Shown one piece after another: positions 51,014 through 61,189 of a stretch of DNA of 64,000 nt. Positions within the stretch are counted from its first letter, which is position 1. Every line of letters begins with the position of its first letter. A model generated the notes under the pieces. That model did no database searches. It worked only from the letters and a program-made list of their open reading frames with translations, and was not told where the DNA came from. The stretch is taken from the NCBI GenBank assembly GCA_933228675.1, contig OW121741.1:120676418-120740417 (forward strand), given 5' to 3'. Source of the DNA: Stomorhina lunata (Eukaryota > Arthropoda > Insecta > Diptera > Rhiniidae). The position numbers and the translations under genes are program-made.

Positions 51014-51960
51014 TAACAATTTTAGCAACGAAAATTTGTCTATAAAAATGTTAACAACGAAAATTTTTCTATAAAAATTTTAACAACGAAAATTTTTCTA
51101 TAAAAATTTTAACAACGAAAATTTTTCTTTAAATATTTTAACAACGAAAATTTCTGTATAAAAATTTTAACAACGAAAATTTTTCTATAAAAATTTTGAC
51201 AACGAAAATTTTTCTACACAAATTTTGACACCAGATGTTTTCTATAAAAATTTTGGCAACGAAAATTTTTCTATAAAAATTTTGACTACGAAAATTTTCT
51301 TTAAACATTTTTCTATAAAAATTTTAACAACGAAAATTTTTCTGTAAAAATTTTAACAACGAAAATTTTTTTATAAAAATTTTAACAACGAAAATTTTTG
51401 TATACAAATTTTGACATCGAATTTTTACACCAAACTTTTTTATTCAAAAATTTTAACACCAAAAATTTTTCTTTAAAAATTTTAACACCAAAAATTTTTC
51501 TTTAAAAATTTTAACACCAAAAATTTTTCTTTAAAAATTTTAACACCAAAAATTTTTCTTTAAAAATTTTAACACCAAAAATTTTTCTTTAAAAATTTTA
51601 ACACCAAAAATTTTTCTATAAAAATTTTAACAACGAAAATTTTTCTATTAATATTTTAATACCGAAAATTTTTCGATAAAAATTTTAACACAGAAAATTT
51701 TTCTAAAAAAATTTTGACAACGAAAATTTTTGTATAAAAATTTAACACCGAAATTTTTCAATAAAAATTTAATACCAAAAAATTTTCTATAAAAATTTTA
51801 ACAACAAAATTTGTCCTATAAAAATTTGACACCGAAAATTTTTCTATAAAAATTTGACACCGAAAATTTTTTTAAAAAAATTTGACACTGAAAATTTTTC
51901 TAAAAAAATTTGATACTGAAATTTTTTTTAATAAAAATTTAACACAGAAAATTTTTGTAT
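51014..51960. repeat. Satellite, ACAACGAAAA and ACACCAAAAA linkers (right of mariner)
   Basis: This continues the array at 48860-49985. A homogeneous run with CACCAAAAATTTTTCTTTAA units lies at 51460-51610. Confidence 0.94.
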
Positions 51961-52830
51961 AAATTTGTTTATAGAAAATTGTCCCGACAAAATTTTTTAT
52001 AGAAAATTTTCCGGACAAAATTTTTTATAGAAAATTTTCGGTATACAATTTTTTATAGAAAATTTTCGGTATAAAAATTGTTATGAAAAATTTTCGGTTT
52101 AAAATTTTGTATAGAAAATTTTCGGTACAAAATTTTGTATAAAAAATTTTATCCGGAAAATTTTCTATAAAAATTTTGTCGGGACAATTTTCTATACAAT
52201 TTTTTTTTTCAGTACAAAATTTTTTATAGAAAATTTTCGGTACAAAATTTTTTATAGAAAATTTTCGGTACAAAATTTTTATAGAAAATTTTCGGTACAA
52301 GATTTTTATACAAAATTTTCGGTACACAATTTTTTATAGAAAATTTTCGTTACAAATTTTTTTATAGAAAATTTTACACTAAAATTTTTCTAAAAGTTTG
52401 ACACTGAAAATTTTTTTATAAAAATTTTTAGACCGAAAACATTTTCACAAAAATTTTAAGACTGAACATTTTTTCATTAAAATTTTTTATAGACCGAATA
52501 GTTTACTATACAATTTTTTAGGTCGAAAATTTTTCTATAAAATTTTTTAGGCCGAAAATTTTTCTAGAAAATTTTTTAGGTCGAAAATTTTTCTATAAAA
52601 TTTTTTACGCCGAAAATTTTTCTATAAAATTTTTTAGGCCGAAAATTTTTCTATAAAATTTTTTAGACCGAAAATTTTTCTATAAAATTTTTTAGACCGA
52701 AAATTTTTCTATAAAATTTTTTAGACCGAAAATTTTTCTATAAAAATTTTTTAACCGAAAATTTGTATATTAAAATTCTTACATCGAAAATTGTTCTATA
52801 ATAATTTTTACACACATTTTTTTATATCAT
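51961..52830. repeat. Satellite, CGGTACAAAA then GACCGAAAA linkers
   Basis: 28-bp units (CGGTACAAAA with TTTTTTATAGAAAATTTT) at 51990-52375 switch orientation of the linker to ACCGAAAATTTTTCTATAAA at 52500-52760. CGGT and ACCG are complementary, so this looks like an inversion point within one family. Confidence 0.92.
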
Positions 52831-54289
52831 TTTTATACACCCTTTAAATATTTTTCTTTTCCATGACAACATTCCACCTTTCAAAAAAAAGGATTGTTCA
52901 ACACTAAATGTGACAGAATTCTTGCCTTAATAAAATACACCCCAATTTGTTTCGGTGTAAATTATCAAAAAAGGGGGTTTATTTTCTTTTAATTTACACA
53001 TTTTTAACTATGTATATACCATATTAAGTATTTTAACTATTTACATGGAAATTTCTTGACTATTACCAAAGAATTTTGTTAAAACTCGAGTACGTACACA
53101 TTTCACTCGGTCTGTCTTGTTGCTTTTTTTGTACACAAAACTTTCATTTGACAAATTTATAACACTTTTACAAAGTTTTTTTTTGTTTTGTTGTTATTGT
53201 TCTTCATTGCCTGATATGTATTATAAATTTAAAGAAAACTTAAAGAAAATTTTCAGAATACAAAGAAGATATTTGTATAAATTTACATTCTTTGTTCATA
53301 CACAACACGTTACACGTGTAACCTGTTTACTTTTCACAATAATGTTTACTTCTCCTTGTGTGTGTGTGTATGTGTCTCGTTGGTAGTGGTAGTTGTGTAA
53401 AAGTTGATTTTTTGCGCAAACAGATACAAGGAGAAATTTAAGATAATATCCTATTTAGGAGGTTCGGAAAGAAAATTTTCAGGAAAATTTTTCAAAACAT
53501 TTTCATATTTATTTTTGATTGAAAAATTTTGAAATTGGTAAAAAAAATTTATATCTAATTTTTGTGTTTTATTTTTCTTAGGAAAATTTTTCCTTCTTTC
53601 GAGTCACCCTAAAAATTTTTCATTCTTAATTTGTTTCTAAGAACAAAAGCTTCTTTAAAAAAAAACAGCCAACAATTATTTTTAAACTTTCTCGTGCCAT
53701 TTACTTTTCCTTTTTTTACACATAAATTTTTCCATGAGTTTTTGCCTGAATTTCTGAGACATTTTACCTTTTGCTGTAAAAAATATGTGTTGGCGTTTAC
53801 AGTTTTTTCTTCTTATGCTATTTTACAATACTTTACATTGCGACAGCATTTTTCTGAAAATAAAAATGTTTATAGTTGTTCACGCCGTCAAAAGTTAACG
53901 TCATTTGAAATATCAGCCAAAACTTTTGTTTAATTTTATTTTCCACATTTTTCCTCCTTCACGATTTTTTGCTTCAACACCACAACCTACCACTATTTTA
54001 TTTTTGTTCTTGCCACACAAGAACAACCTCATTCATGGCTTGACGTCAAAAAATTAAAACAAAAAAGTTGAATAAAATTTTGTTAAATTAAAATATATAT
54101 TTTTTTAAATAGATACAACAATTTGCCGGCACATTCTAGTTAAATATGTAAAGTATTAATTTGAATTCAAGCTTATTTTTGTTAATTTTTAGTTTAATGG
54201 TGGAAACAAATTGTAGATGAAATAATTTCTAGAATAAATTTCAAGGCAGGCAAGAATAATATAAGTGTAGAGAAAGTTGTAATAAAAAT
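52831..54289. other. Unique intronic sequence
   Basis: No gene recognised. Short open frames at 53117-53386 and 53631-53933 lack any family resemblance and look like chance. Confidence 0.5.
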
Positions 54290-54839
54290 TGTATGTAAAA
54301 ATCTTTCTTTAAAAATTTGTGACCGAAAATTTTTGTATAAAAACTTGTGACCGAAAATTTTTCTATCAAAAATTTTTCTATAAAAATGTGTGACGGAAAA
54401 TTTTTCTATAAAAATGTGTGATCGAAAATTTTTCTATAAAAATTTGTGACCGAAAATTTTTTTATAAAAATTTGTGACCGAAAACTTTTCTATAAAAATT
54501 TGTGAACGAAAATTTGTCTATAAAAATTTGTGACCGAAAATTTTTCTATAAATATTTGTGCCGAAAATTTTTCTGTAACCGAAAATTGGTTGATAGAAAT
54601 TTGTGACCGATAATTTTTTCAATAAAAATTTATGATCAATAATTTTGCTGGAAAAAATTGTCACCGAAAATTTTTCTAATTTTCTTTCAAAATTTTCGGT
54701 AGAAAAAAAATTTTATACCAAAAGTTGTCTATAAAAAATTTTGTACCGAAAATTTTCTATAAAAAATTTTATACCAAAAGTTGTCTATAAAAAATTTTGT
54801 ACCGAAAATTTTCTATAAAAAATTTTGTACCGAAAATAT
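54290..54839. repeat. Satellite, TGACCGAAAA / GTACCGAAAA linkers (left of copia)
   Basis: Units of GACCGAAAATTTTTCTATAA type shift at about 54700 to GTACCGAAAATTTTCTATAA. The copia element then splits the array. Confidence 0.94.
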
Positions 54840-55075
54840 TGTTGGAAGTTTTCTTTCCTTGTTAAAGTTTATTCCAGAGCAGAAATTGATAACACACAAA
54901 TATATTTTCTATATTTTAAAAAAAGCTTCTTTATTCAAACAATAAATTTTCTAGAGTGACAAATATTATTTTTCTTGTCAACATAAAAGTAAAACTAACT
55001 AGATTACAATATTAATTTACAAATCTATAATTACAAAGTATTTGTATTGCAAAGTACAAAACTACAAATTCAACA
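54840..55075 (-). repeat. 3' LTR of the copia-type element
   Basis: It is 236 bp and nearly identical to the LTR at 59016-59251. It directly follows a short purine tract (minus-strand TTGAGGGG) that would prime plus-strand synthesis. Confidence 0.96.
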
Positions 55076-55107
55076 CAACCCCTCAATACAAACTACTTTT
55101 AAAACAT

Positions 55108-58100
55108 TTAATATAAACCCATTAGATTTGTAAATTTACAATGTTTTACTTTTCCTAAATTTTTCGTTAAAACGTCGGCTATCATATCATTAGTTGGTAC
55201 ATATTTTAACATTATATCATTATTTTTATAAATATCGCGGACAAAATGATACCTTATGTCGATATGTTTACTTCTTGCATGATATACCGAGTTCTTTATT
55301 AGTTGTTGTGCGCTAAGATTGTCACCGTTGATAACAATTGACTCTTGCACACCATTTACTCCAAGCTCCGAACATAATTTCTTCAAATAAACTGCTTCTT
55401 TTGCTGCTGCACTAAATGCTATGTACTCTGCTTCGGTACTACTGAGAGCGACAGTATTCTGTTTCTTCGACTCCCACGAAAATATACAGCCAGCATAGAA
55501 AAATACATATCCTGTGTAGGACTTTCGTTCTATGGGGTCACCTCCCCAATCTGCATCAACAAAACCTTCTATCGGCTTACCAGTTTTATGGTAATGGAGC
55601 TTGAAATCTTGCGTTCTTGATAAATAGCGTAGAATGTGTTTTGCTGCTACTGCATGTTCGGTATGCGGATCCTTATTTCTTTGCGAAAGTTTACATACTG
55701 AATGTAATATATCCGCTCTAGTTGTTAGGGCTAGGTACATCAGTGTACCTATTAACGATTGATACTCGGTCTCATCTACCTTTTCACAATTTTCACCAGG
55801 ACACTTTAACTGAAAACCTTCATTTAAAGGTGTAGACATTGGTTTGCATTCAACCATTCCATATTCATTTAAGAGTTCCTTGATGTAATTTTTCTGACAT
55901 ATGGTAATCGAACCAGTTTCTCCATCCCTTTCGATTTCCATCCCTAAAAAATGACTTAAAGGACCTTTATCAACAATTTTTAAACGACTTGAAATTTGCT
56001 TTTTAATTTCATCTAATTCCTTTTTATCTGAACTTGCTACTATAATGTCATCAACGTATACTGCAATATAGTTGAATTTCGAATTACGATTTCTCGTATA
56101 CAGACAAGTTTCACTTTGACATGCCACAAATCCAATATTTTTCAAAACTTCATCTAGTTTGAAATTCCACTCTCGTCCGGACTGTTTAAGTCCATAGATT
56201 GACTTCTTCAATTTAAGAACTGTCTTAGGAGAGTTTTTGTTTTCGAAACATTGAGGCATTTTCATAAAAACTTCATTGTGTAAATCACCATTTAGATAGG
56301 CTGTTGTAACATCCATCTGATGTACGTAAAGTTCTTTCTCTACTGCTATAGCAAACAACAATCTCAAATTTGCGTATCGGATTACCGGTGAGAACGTCTC
56401 TTCATAATTGATGCCGTACTTTTGGCTGCATCCCTTGGCTACAAGTCTTGCTTTAAATCTTTCTACCTGACCATTTTTGTCTTTCTTCAAAGAAAAAATC
56501 CACTTGCATCCTATAGCTTTTTGCTTTTCTGGCAATTGCACTTCAGCCCACGTATCATTCTCAACTAATGAATTATATTCATTTTCCATGGCTTCTATCC
56601 ACCTATCAGCATATGGTCCATTTACTGCCTCTTCCACACTTGTGGGAACATCTATTTCATTTGCTATCATCGCGTTTAGCGAATTGTATTGCTTCTTCGG
56701 TCTTCCCGGTTTACCTGTTTTTATTAATCTTGGCCTACCTCTACCATTTCTTATATCTTCAGCTCTATCGAATTCTTCATCTTCAGAATCTTCACAAATT
56801 TCAGCTGTATTTCTTTCTATTTCCTGATCACGAGCTTCTCTCGTTTCATTAAGATTTGTTGAACTACTATTTGATTTTATTTCTATTAAAACATTTTCTG
56901 TTTCTTGTCTTTCTTGCTTTCTAATAAACTCATTTTCAATGAAAATCACGTCTCTTTTGATTACAACTTCTTTAGTTTCAACATCATATAATCTATAGGC
57001 TTTTGATTCATTGGAATATCCTACCATAACATATTCCTTGCCCTTTGGACGAAACTTTTTCTTGACTTTTTTGTCTAAGGCTATTGCTGTTGAACCGAAT
57101 ACTTTGAAGTGAGCTACTGTCGGTTTTCTTCCCGACCATATTTCCTGAGGAGTTTTATCCTGATGTATTTTTGTTAACGATCTGTTCCGAATGTAAGCTG
57201 CTGTGGAAATTGCTTCCGCCCAAAAATACTCTTCTAAATTAGCATTCACTATCATACTTCTGGCCATTTCTACCAAAGTTCTGTTAGCTCTCTCAGCAAC
57301 ACCATTTTGCTGTGGAGTGTGAGGTACGGTCAACTGCCTTTTTATACCATTTTCTTTTAAGAAATTATCGAATTCTTTACTAATATATTCACCGCCATTA
57401 TCGGTGCGCAAGATCTTTATCTTTCTATTGGTTTCGTTTTCTACCAAAGCTTTAAAATTTTTGAATGTTTGAAATACTTGACTTTTCTCTTTCAAAAAAT
57501 ATACGAATATCTGCCTCGACTTATCGTCAATGAACGTAATAAAATATCTCGACCCTCCAGTCGACTTTACATTCATCGGACCACATACATCGCTATGTAT
57601 TATATCTAACAGATTTTCTGATCTAGTTTCCGAATGAGGAAAACACTGACTAGATATTTTGCTTTTCGCACACGTCTTGCAGACCATGTCTCTTGGAATT
57701 GAATCCACATTAAGACCATAAACTATTTTCTTTGCAGATAAATCTTTTAACGTTTGAAAGTTAACATGGCCATATCTTTGATGCCATCTCTCTACAGATT
57801 CTTTTTCAGAATTTGAATAAAAATTAGAACTTTCATCTACTTTTACAATAAATAAGTTTTCTTCTTTTCTGCCTTTCAAAATTATTGTTCCATTTTCTTT
57901 TCTAAAAACTACCGTTTTGGTATCAAATTCAACTCGTACACCATTTTGTACAGCTGATACAACAGAAATAAAATTTCCTTGCATATTTGGAACATACATA
58001 CAGTTTTTAAGGTTTATAGCATATTTACCACTTGTAAAATGTATCTCACCTCTGCCTTTTGAAATAATTGTATTATCACCAACTAACCTGATTACTTCGT

Positions 58101-58947
58101 CACATTCTTCAAATGACGTAAACAAATTTCTATCGCAACACATATGCGACGTTGCACCACTATCCACGCACCAAGTTTGCTTGTTCAACGGACTTGACCC
58201 AAACGCATAACTTGCTAAAGCGTTGTAATTTGGTTTTGCACTGGAGTTTTTCACTCGATCACGACATTCTGCTGAATAATGTCCTTGACGACCACAATTG
58301 AAACATTTACCTGTCTTCTTCTTAGCGCCTTGAGAATTTTTCTTCTTGAATGCTGAAAATGCTTGCTGATTCGAATCTTTACCTTCTGATACACGTCTTT
58401 CGCCTTCTTCCAGGAGCTTGACTTTTAACATACTTAATGTTGGTAACACATCACGGGTTTCTACAGCTACCACAAACGACTCGAACGACTTAGGAAGGCT
58501 GGACAAAAGTATTATTACTACTAACTCTTCAACAATTGTTACATTTATTTCAGCTAATTTTTCAACAACACCAAAAAACTTATCCAAAAACTGAGGCATA
58601 TTGTCAACGTCTTCCATCTTTAATTGCATTAGCTGCTTGAAAAGCGTGACTTTCCTTGCAGGACCACTTGGAATAAAAATTTCCTTTAACTTACACCACG
58701 CTTGATATGATGTCTTGCAATTCTTGATGTGATTGATTTGCGTTGCCTTGATACACAGCATTATCGTTGCCAAAGCTTTTTCGTCTTTTGCTAACCATTG
58801 TTGTGCCACACTAGCATCTTGAGGTTTTTCCTCTTCGCCACTTGCAATTCTCCATAATTCCGCATGAATTAATACGCTCTTCATTTGAAGACACCAGGAC
58901 TCATAGTTGTTTGAATCCAACTTCTCGATTTGGAATCCAGAACTCAT
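55108..58947 (-). CDS. copia-type Gag-Pol polyprotein, 1279 aa, intact frame
   Basis: This single polyprotein carries the Ty1/copia domain order. An N-terminal Gag (UBN2-like) region comes first, then a CCHC zinc knuckle at residues 215-228 (CFNCGRQGHYSAEC). The aspartic protease has its DSG at 262-264. The integrase begins with a zinc-binding H-x-C-C region (RYGH near 391-394, CKTC at 423-426), followed by the catalytic triad D453, D516 and E552. The last two are separated by 35 residues, the D35E spacing. Reverse transcriptase has D879 in QMDVTTAYLNG and YVDD at 964-967. RNase H near the C terminus shows FVDADWGGD and SSTEAEYIA. Integrase before reverse transcriptase is the copia order. All key catalytic residues that I could locate are present and there is no frameshift. 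The start at 58947 lies 68 nt inside the 5' LTR edge. No env-like reading frame exists. Confidence 0.96.
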   Translation of the reverse strand: MSSGFQIEKLDSNNYESWCLQMKSVLIHAELWRIASGEEEKPQDASVAQQWLAKDEKALATIMLCIKATQINHIKNCKTSYQAWCKLKEIFIPSGPARKVTLFKQLMQLKMEDVDNMPQFLDKFFGVVEKLAEINVTIVEELVVIILLSSLPKSFESFVVAVETRDVLPTLSMLKVKLLEEGERRVSEGKDSNQQAFSAFKKKNSQGAKKKTGKCFNCGRQGHYSAECRDRVKNSSAKPNYNALASYAFGSSPLNKQTWCVDSGATSHMCCDRNLFTSFEECDEVIRLVGDNTIISKGRGEIHFTSGKYAINLKNCMYVPNMQGNFISVVSAVQNGVRVEFDTKTVVFRKENGTIILKGRKEENLFIVKVDESSNFYSNSEKESVERWHQRYGHVNFQTLKDLSAKKIVYGLNVDSIPRDMVCKTCAKSKISSQCFPHSETRSENLLDIIHSDVCGPMNVKSTGGSRYFITFIDDKSRQIFVYFLKEKSQVFQTFKNFKALVENETNRKIKILRTDNGGEYISKEFDNFLKENGIKRQLTVPHTPQQNGVAERANRTLVEMARSMIVNANLEEYFWAEAISTAAYIRNRSLTKIHQDKTPQEIWSGRKPTVAHFKVFGSTAIALDKKVKKKFRPKGKEYVMVGYSNESKAYRLYDVETKEVVIKRDVIFIENEFIRKQERQETENVLIEIKSNSSSTNLNETREARDQEIERNTAEICEDSEDEEFDRAEDIRNGRGRPRLIKTGKPGRPKKQYNSLNAMIANEIDVPTSVEEAVNGPYADRWIEAMENEYNSLVENDTWAEVQLPEKQKAIGCKWIFSLKKDKNGQVERFKARLVAKGCSQKYGINYEETFSPVIRYANLRLLFAIAVEKELYVHQMDVTTAYLNGDLHNEVFMKMPQCFENKNSPKTVLKLKKSIYGLKQSGREWNFKLDEVLKNIGFVACQSETCLYTRNRNSKFNYIAVYVDDIIVASSDKKELDEIKKQISSRLKIVDKGPLSHFLGMEIERDGETGSITICQKNYIKELLNEYGMVECKPMSTPLNEGFQLKCPGENCEKVDETEYQSLIGTLMYLALTTRADILHSVCKLSQRNKDPHTEHAVAAKHILRYLSRTQDFKLHYHKTGKPIEGFVDADWGGDPIERKSYTGYVFFYAGCIFSWESKKQNTVALSSTEAEYIAFSAAAKEAVYLKKLCSELGVNGVQESIVINGDNLSAQQLIKNSVYHARSKHIDIRYHFVRDIYKNNDIMLKYVPTNDMIADVLTKNLGKVKHCKFTNLMGLY

Positions 58948-59004
58948 TTCGGATTTCTTGCTTTTTAATCCTTTGTACCAATATCCTATTCTTATAAACT
59001 CATA

Positions 59005-59015
59005 GGCCCATAACC
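59005..59015 (-). promoter_or_regulatory. Primer-binding site, half initiator tRNA-Met type
   Basis: The minus strand reads GGTTATGGGCC immediately inside the 5' LTR. It is complementary to GGCCCATAACC, the anticodon arm of insect initiator tRNA-Met. Copia is known to prime from an internal half of this tRNA rather than from its 3' end. Confidence 0.85.
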
Positions 59016-59251
59016 TGTTGGAAGTTTTCTTTCCTTGTTAAAGTTTATTCCAGAGCAGAAATTGATAACACACAAATATATTTTCTATATTTTATAAAAA
59101 GCTTCTTTATTCAAACAATAAATTTTCTAGAGTGACAAATATTATTTTTCTTGTCAACATAAAAGTAAAACTAACTAGATTACAATATTAATTTACAAAT
59201 CTATAATTACAAAGTATTTGTATTGCAAAGTACAAAACTACAAATTCAACA
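59016..59251 (-). repeat. 5' LTR of the copia-type element
   Basis: It is 236 bp with TG...CA ends and lies upstream of gag-pol on the minus strand. Its minus-strand sequence holds AATAAA words consistent with polyadenylation. It differs from the other LTR by one base, in an A-rich run before AGCTTC. Confidence 0.96.
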
Positions 59252-59256
59252 AATAT

Positions 59257-60105
59257 TCTATAAAAAATTTTGTAACGAAAATTTTCTATAAAAAATTTTG
59301 TACCGAAAATTTTCTATAAAAAATTTTGTACCGAAAATTTTCTATAAAAAATTTTGTACCGAAAATTTTCTATAAAAAATTTTGTACCGAAAATTTTCTA
59401 TAAACAATTTTGTACCGAAAATTTTCTATAAAAAATTTTGTACCAAAAATTTTCTATAAAAAATTTTGTACCGAAAATTTTTTATAAAAAATTTTGTACC
59501 GAAAATTTTCTACCGAAAATTTTCTATAAAAAATTTTCTACCGAAAATTTTCTATAAAAAATTTTCTACCGAAAATATTCTATAAAAAATTTTGTAACGA
59601 AAATTTTCTATAAAAAATTTTGTACCGAAAATTTTCTATAAAAAATTTTGTACCGAAAATTTTCTATAAAAAATTTTGTACCGAAAATTTTCTATAAAAA
59701 ATTTTGTACCGAAAATTTTCTATAAAAAATTTTGTACCGAAAATTTTCTATAAAAAATTTTGTACCGAAAATTTTCTATAAAAAATTTTGTACCGAAAAT
59801 TTTCTATAAAAAATTTTGTACCGAAAATTTTCTATAAAAAATTTTGTACCGAAAATTTGTTATAACAAATTTTGTGTCAATAATTTTCTATAAAAAAATT
59901 TTTACAGAAAATTTTCTGTAAAATATTTTGTACAGAAAATTTTCAATAAAAAATTTTGTACCGAAAATTTTCTATAAAAAATTTTATACCAAAAATTTTC
60001 TATAAAAAATCTTATGCCGAAAATTATCTTAAAAAAAAATTTATACCGAAAATTATCTTAAAAAAAATGTATACCGAAAATTTTGCAATAAAAAATTGTA
60101 ACATT
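59257..60105. repeat. Satellite, GTACCGAAAA linker (right of copia, up to the drongo acceptor)
   Basis: 28-bp units (GTACCGAAAATTTTCTATAA plus AAAATTTT) run to about 35 bp before the drongo splice acceptor. A variant pair AATATTCTATAA...GTAACG occurs at 59252 and again at 59574, marking a ~322-bp higher-order duplication. Confidence 0.96.
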
Positions 60106-60140
60106 CCTTTAATCTTAATACTTTTCCATTCCATTTCCAG

Positions 60141-61021
60141 ACGCGGCATAACACCACCACATCGTGTTAAATCCATTTCGATGGCCACATTCACACAAGA
60201 TGAAATTGATTTCCTCAAAGCTCATGGCAATGATGTCTGCGCCAAAACATGGTTGGGTCTGTGGGATCCCAAACGCGCCGTACACCAGGATCAACGTGAG
60301 CTTATGATTGACAAATACGAGCGTAAACGTTATTACTTAGAGCCAGCTAGTCCCCTAAAATCTCTAACAAATGCCACAAATCTTAAGACTAATACAACAG
60401 CCGCCACAGCAACATCATCGTCGACGTCGTCCACATCAGCCTCAGCAATAGCGAATAATCACAACAACAGCAGCAGCAACAACAATAACAGCAATAAAAC
60501 TCACATACAGCTAACACCACCAACATCGCAACGTACTACAGCCAACGGTCTACACAAGACCTCATCGACCGCTATCAGTCGTCCTCAGCATACGGCGGCC
60601 ACACAGCAACAGAATGGCTTCTCCAGTTCTCTGTCGAATCATCATAACGGCACAGATGCTTTCGGTCTACACAATGGTTTGAATTCATCGGTGGGCTCCA
60701 TGTCCACGGGGGCTCTTTCCGATACTAGCAGTTGTGCTAGTGCCAATGGCTTTGGGGCCGAAGCAGATTTTGTAGCTGATTTTGGTTCAGCTGATATTTT
60801 CAATGCCACAGTAGCCAGTTCGCCAGCTTCGTCGGTGGGTTCGTCAACGACAAATAATGGTTATGCCAAAATACAACCAATGAAGATATCGGCTCAACAG
60901 CAGTTCATGAATGGTCATGGAGGGGTTAATAATAATGGAAATTTACAAAATGGTGGCCTCAGCAATGGAAATACAGAGAATTTTGCTGACTTTGATCATG
61001 CTCCGATATATAATGCTGCAG
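60141..61021 (+). CDS. drongo: Internal exon of drongo, an AGFG-type ArfGAP protein (partial gene)
   Basis: The 881-nt exon encodes the C-terminal half of an ArfGAP domain and then a long low-complexity region. It opens with RGITPPHRVKSISM, the segment that follows the C4 zinc finger in AGFG1/drongo. FTQDEIDFLKAHGN, KTWLGLWD and the KYERKRYYLEP end of the domain follow within about the first 70 residues. The remainder is Ser/Thr/Asn/Gln-rich, with acidic-aromatic pieces ADFVADFGSADIF and ENFADFD that recall the FADF motifs of AGFG proteins. The acceptor is CCATTTCCAG at 60131-60140 and the donor is CAG|GTGAGT at 61021/61022. The first base completes a codon begun upstream (phase 2 intron); the last base opens a codon completed downstream (phase 1). 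The zinc-finger cysteines are not in this window. AGFG proteins act on Arf GTPases and in vesicle or RNA-related transport; the family assignment is firm, the exact role in this fly is inferred. An ATG-started reading frame running in from 59956 is satellite read-through, not exon. Confidence 0.93.
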
Positions 61022-61189
61022 GTGAGTTGGGGCCTTTTAAAAATTTAGTATTCATGATTTTCTTTAATTTTAACAAAATATAAGTTATAAGTTATTATCA
61101 ATTGTTTGTGTAAAATTGAGTTTTTTAGGGTTTATAAAGGAAAGGAGTCGAAATTATATGACATCAGATCTTGGACCTCGAAAATATTA

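Larger units (their letters stand above)
54840..59251 (-). mobile_element. Full-length copia-type LTR retrotransposon, young insertion
   Basis: The 4412-bp element has two 236-bp LTRs that start TGTTG and end CAACA and differ at one position. A 5-bp target duplication AATAT flanks it (54835-54839 and 59252-59256). It carries a primer-binding site matching the anticodon arm of initiator tRNA-Met, one long gag-pol frame without stops, and a short purine tract before the 3' LTR. It inserted into the CCGAAAATTTT satellite array; joining the flanks restores a normal unit. Transcription runs opposite to drongo. Near-identical LTRs plus an open frame suggest a recent and possibly still mobile copy. 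Confidence 0.97.

Noticed and set aside
56477..58210. Plus-strand open frames within the copia body
   Set aside because: They are shadows of the minus-strand gag-pol frame.
59956..60140. N-terminal extension of the drongo frame starting with ATG at 59956
   Set aside because: It reads satellite units in frame and then crosses a good splice acceptor; homology to drongo starts only after 60140.
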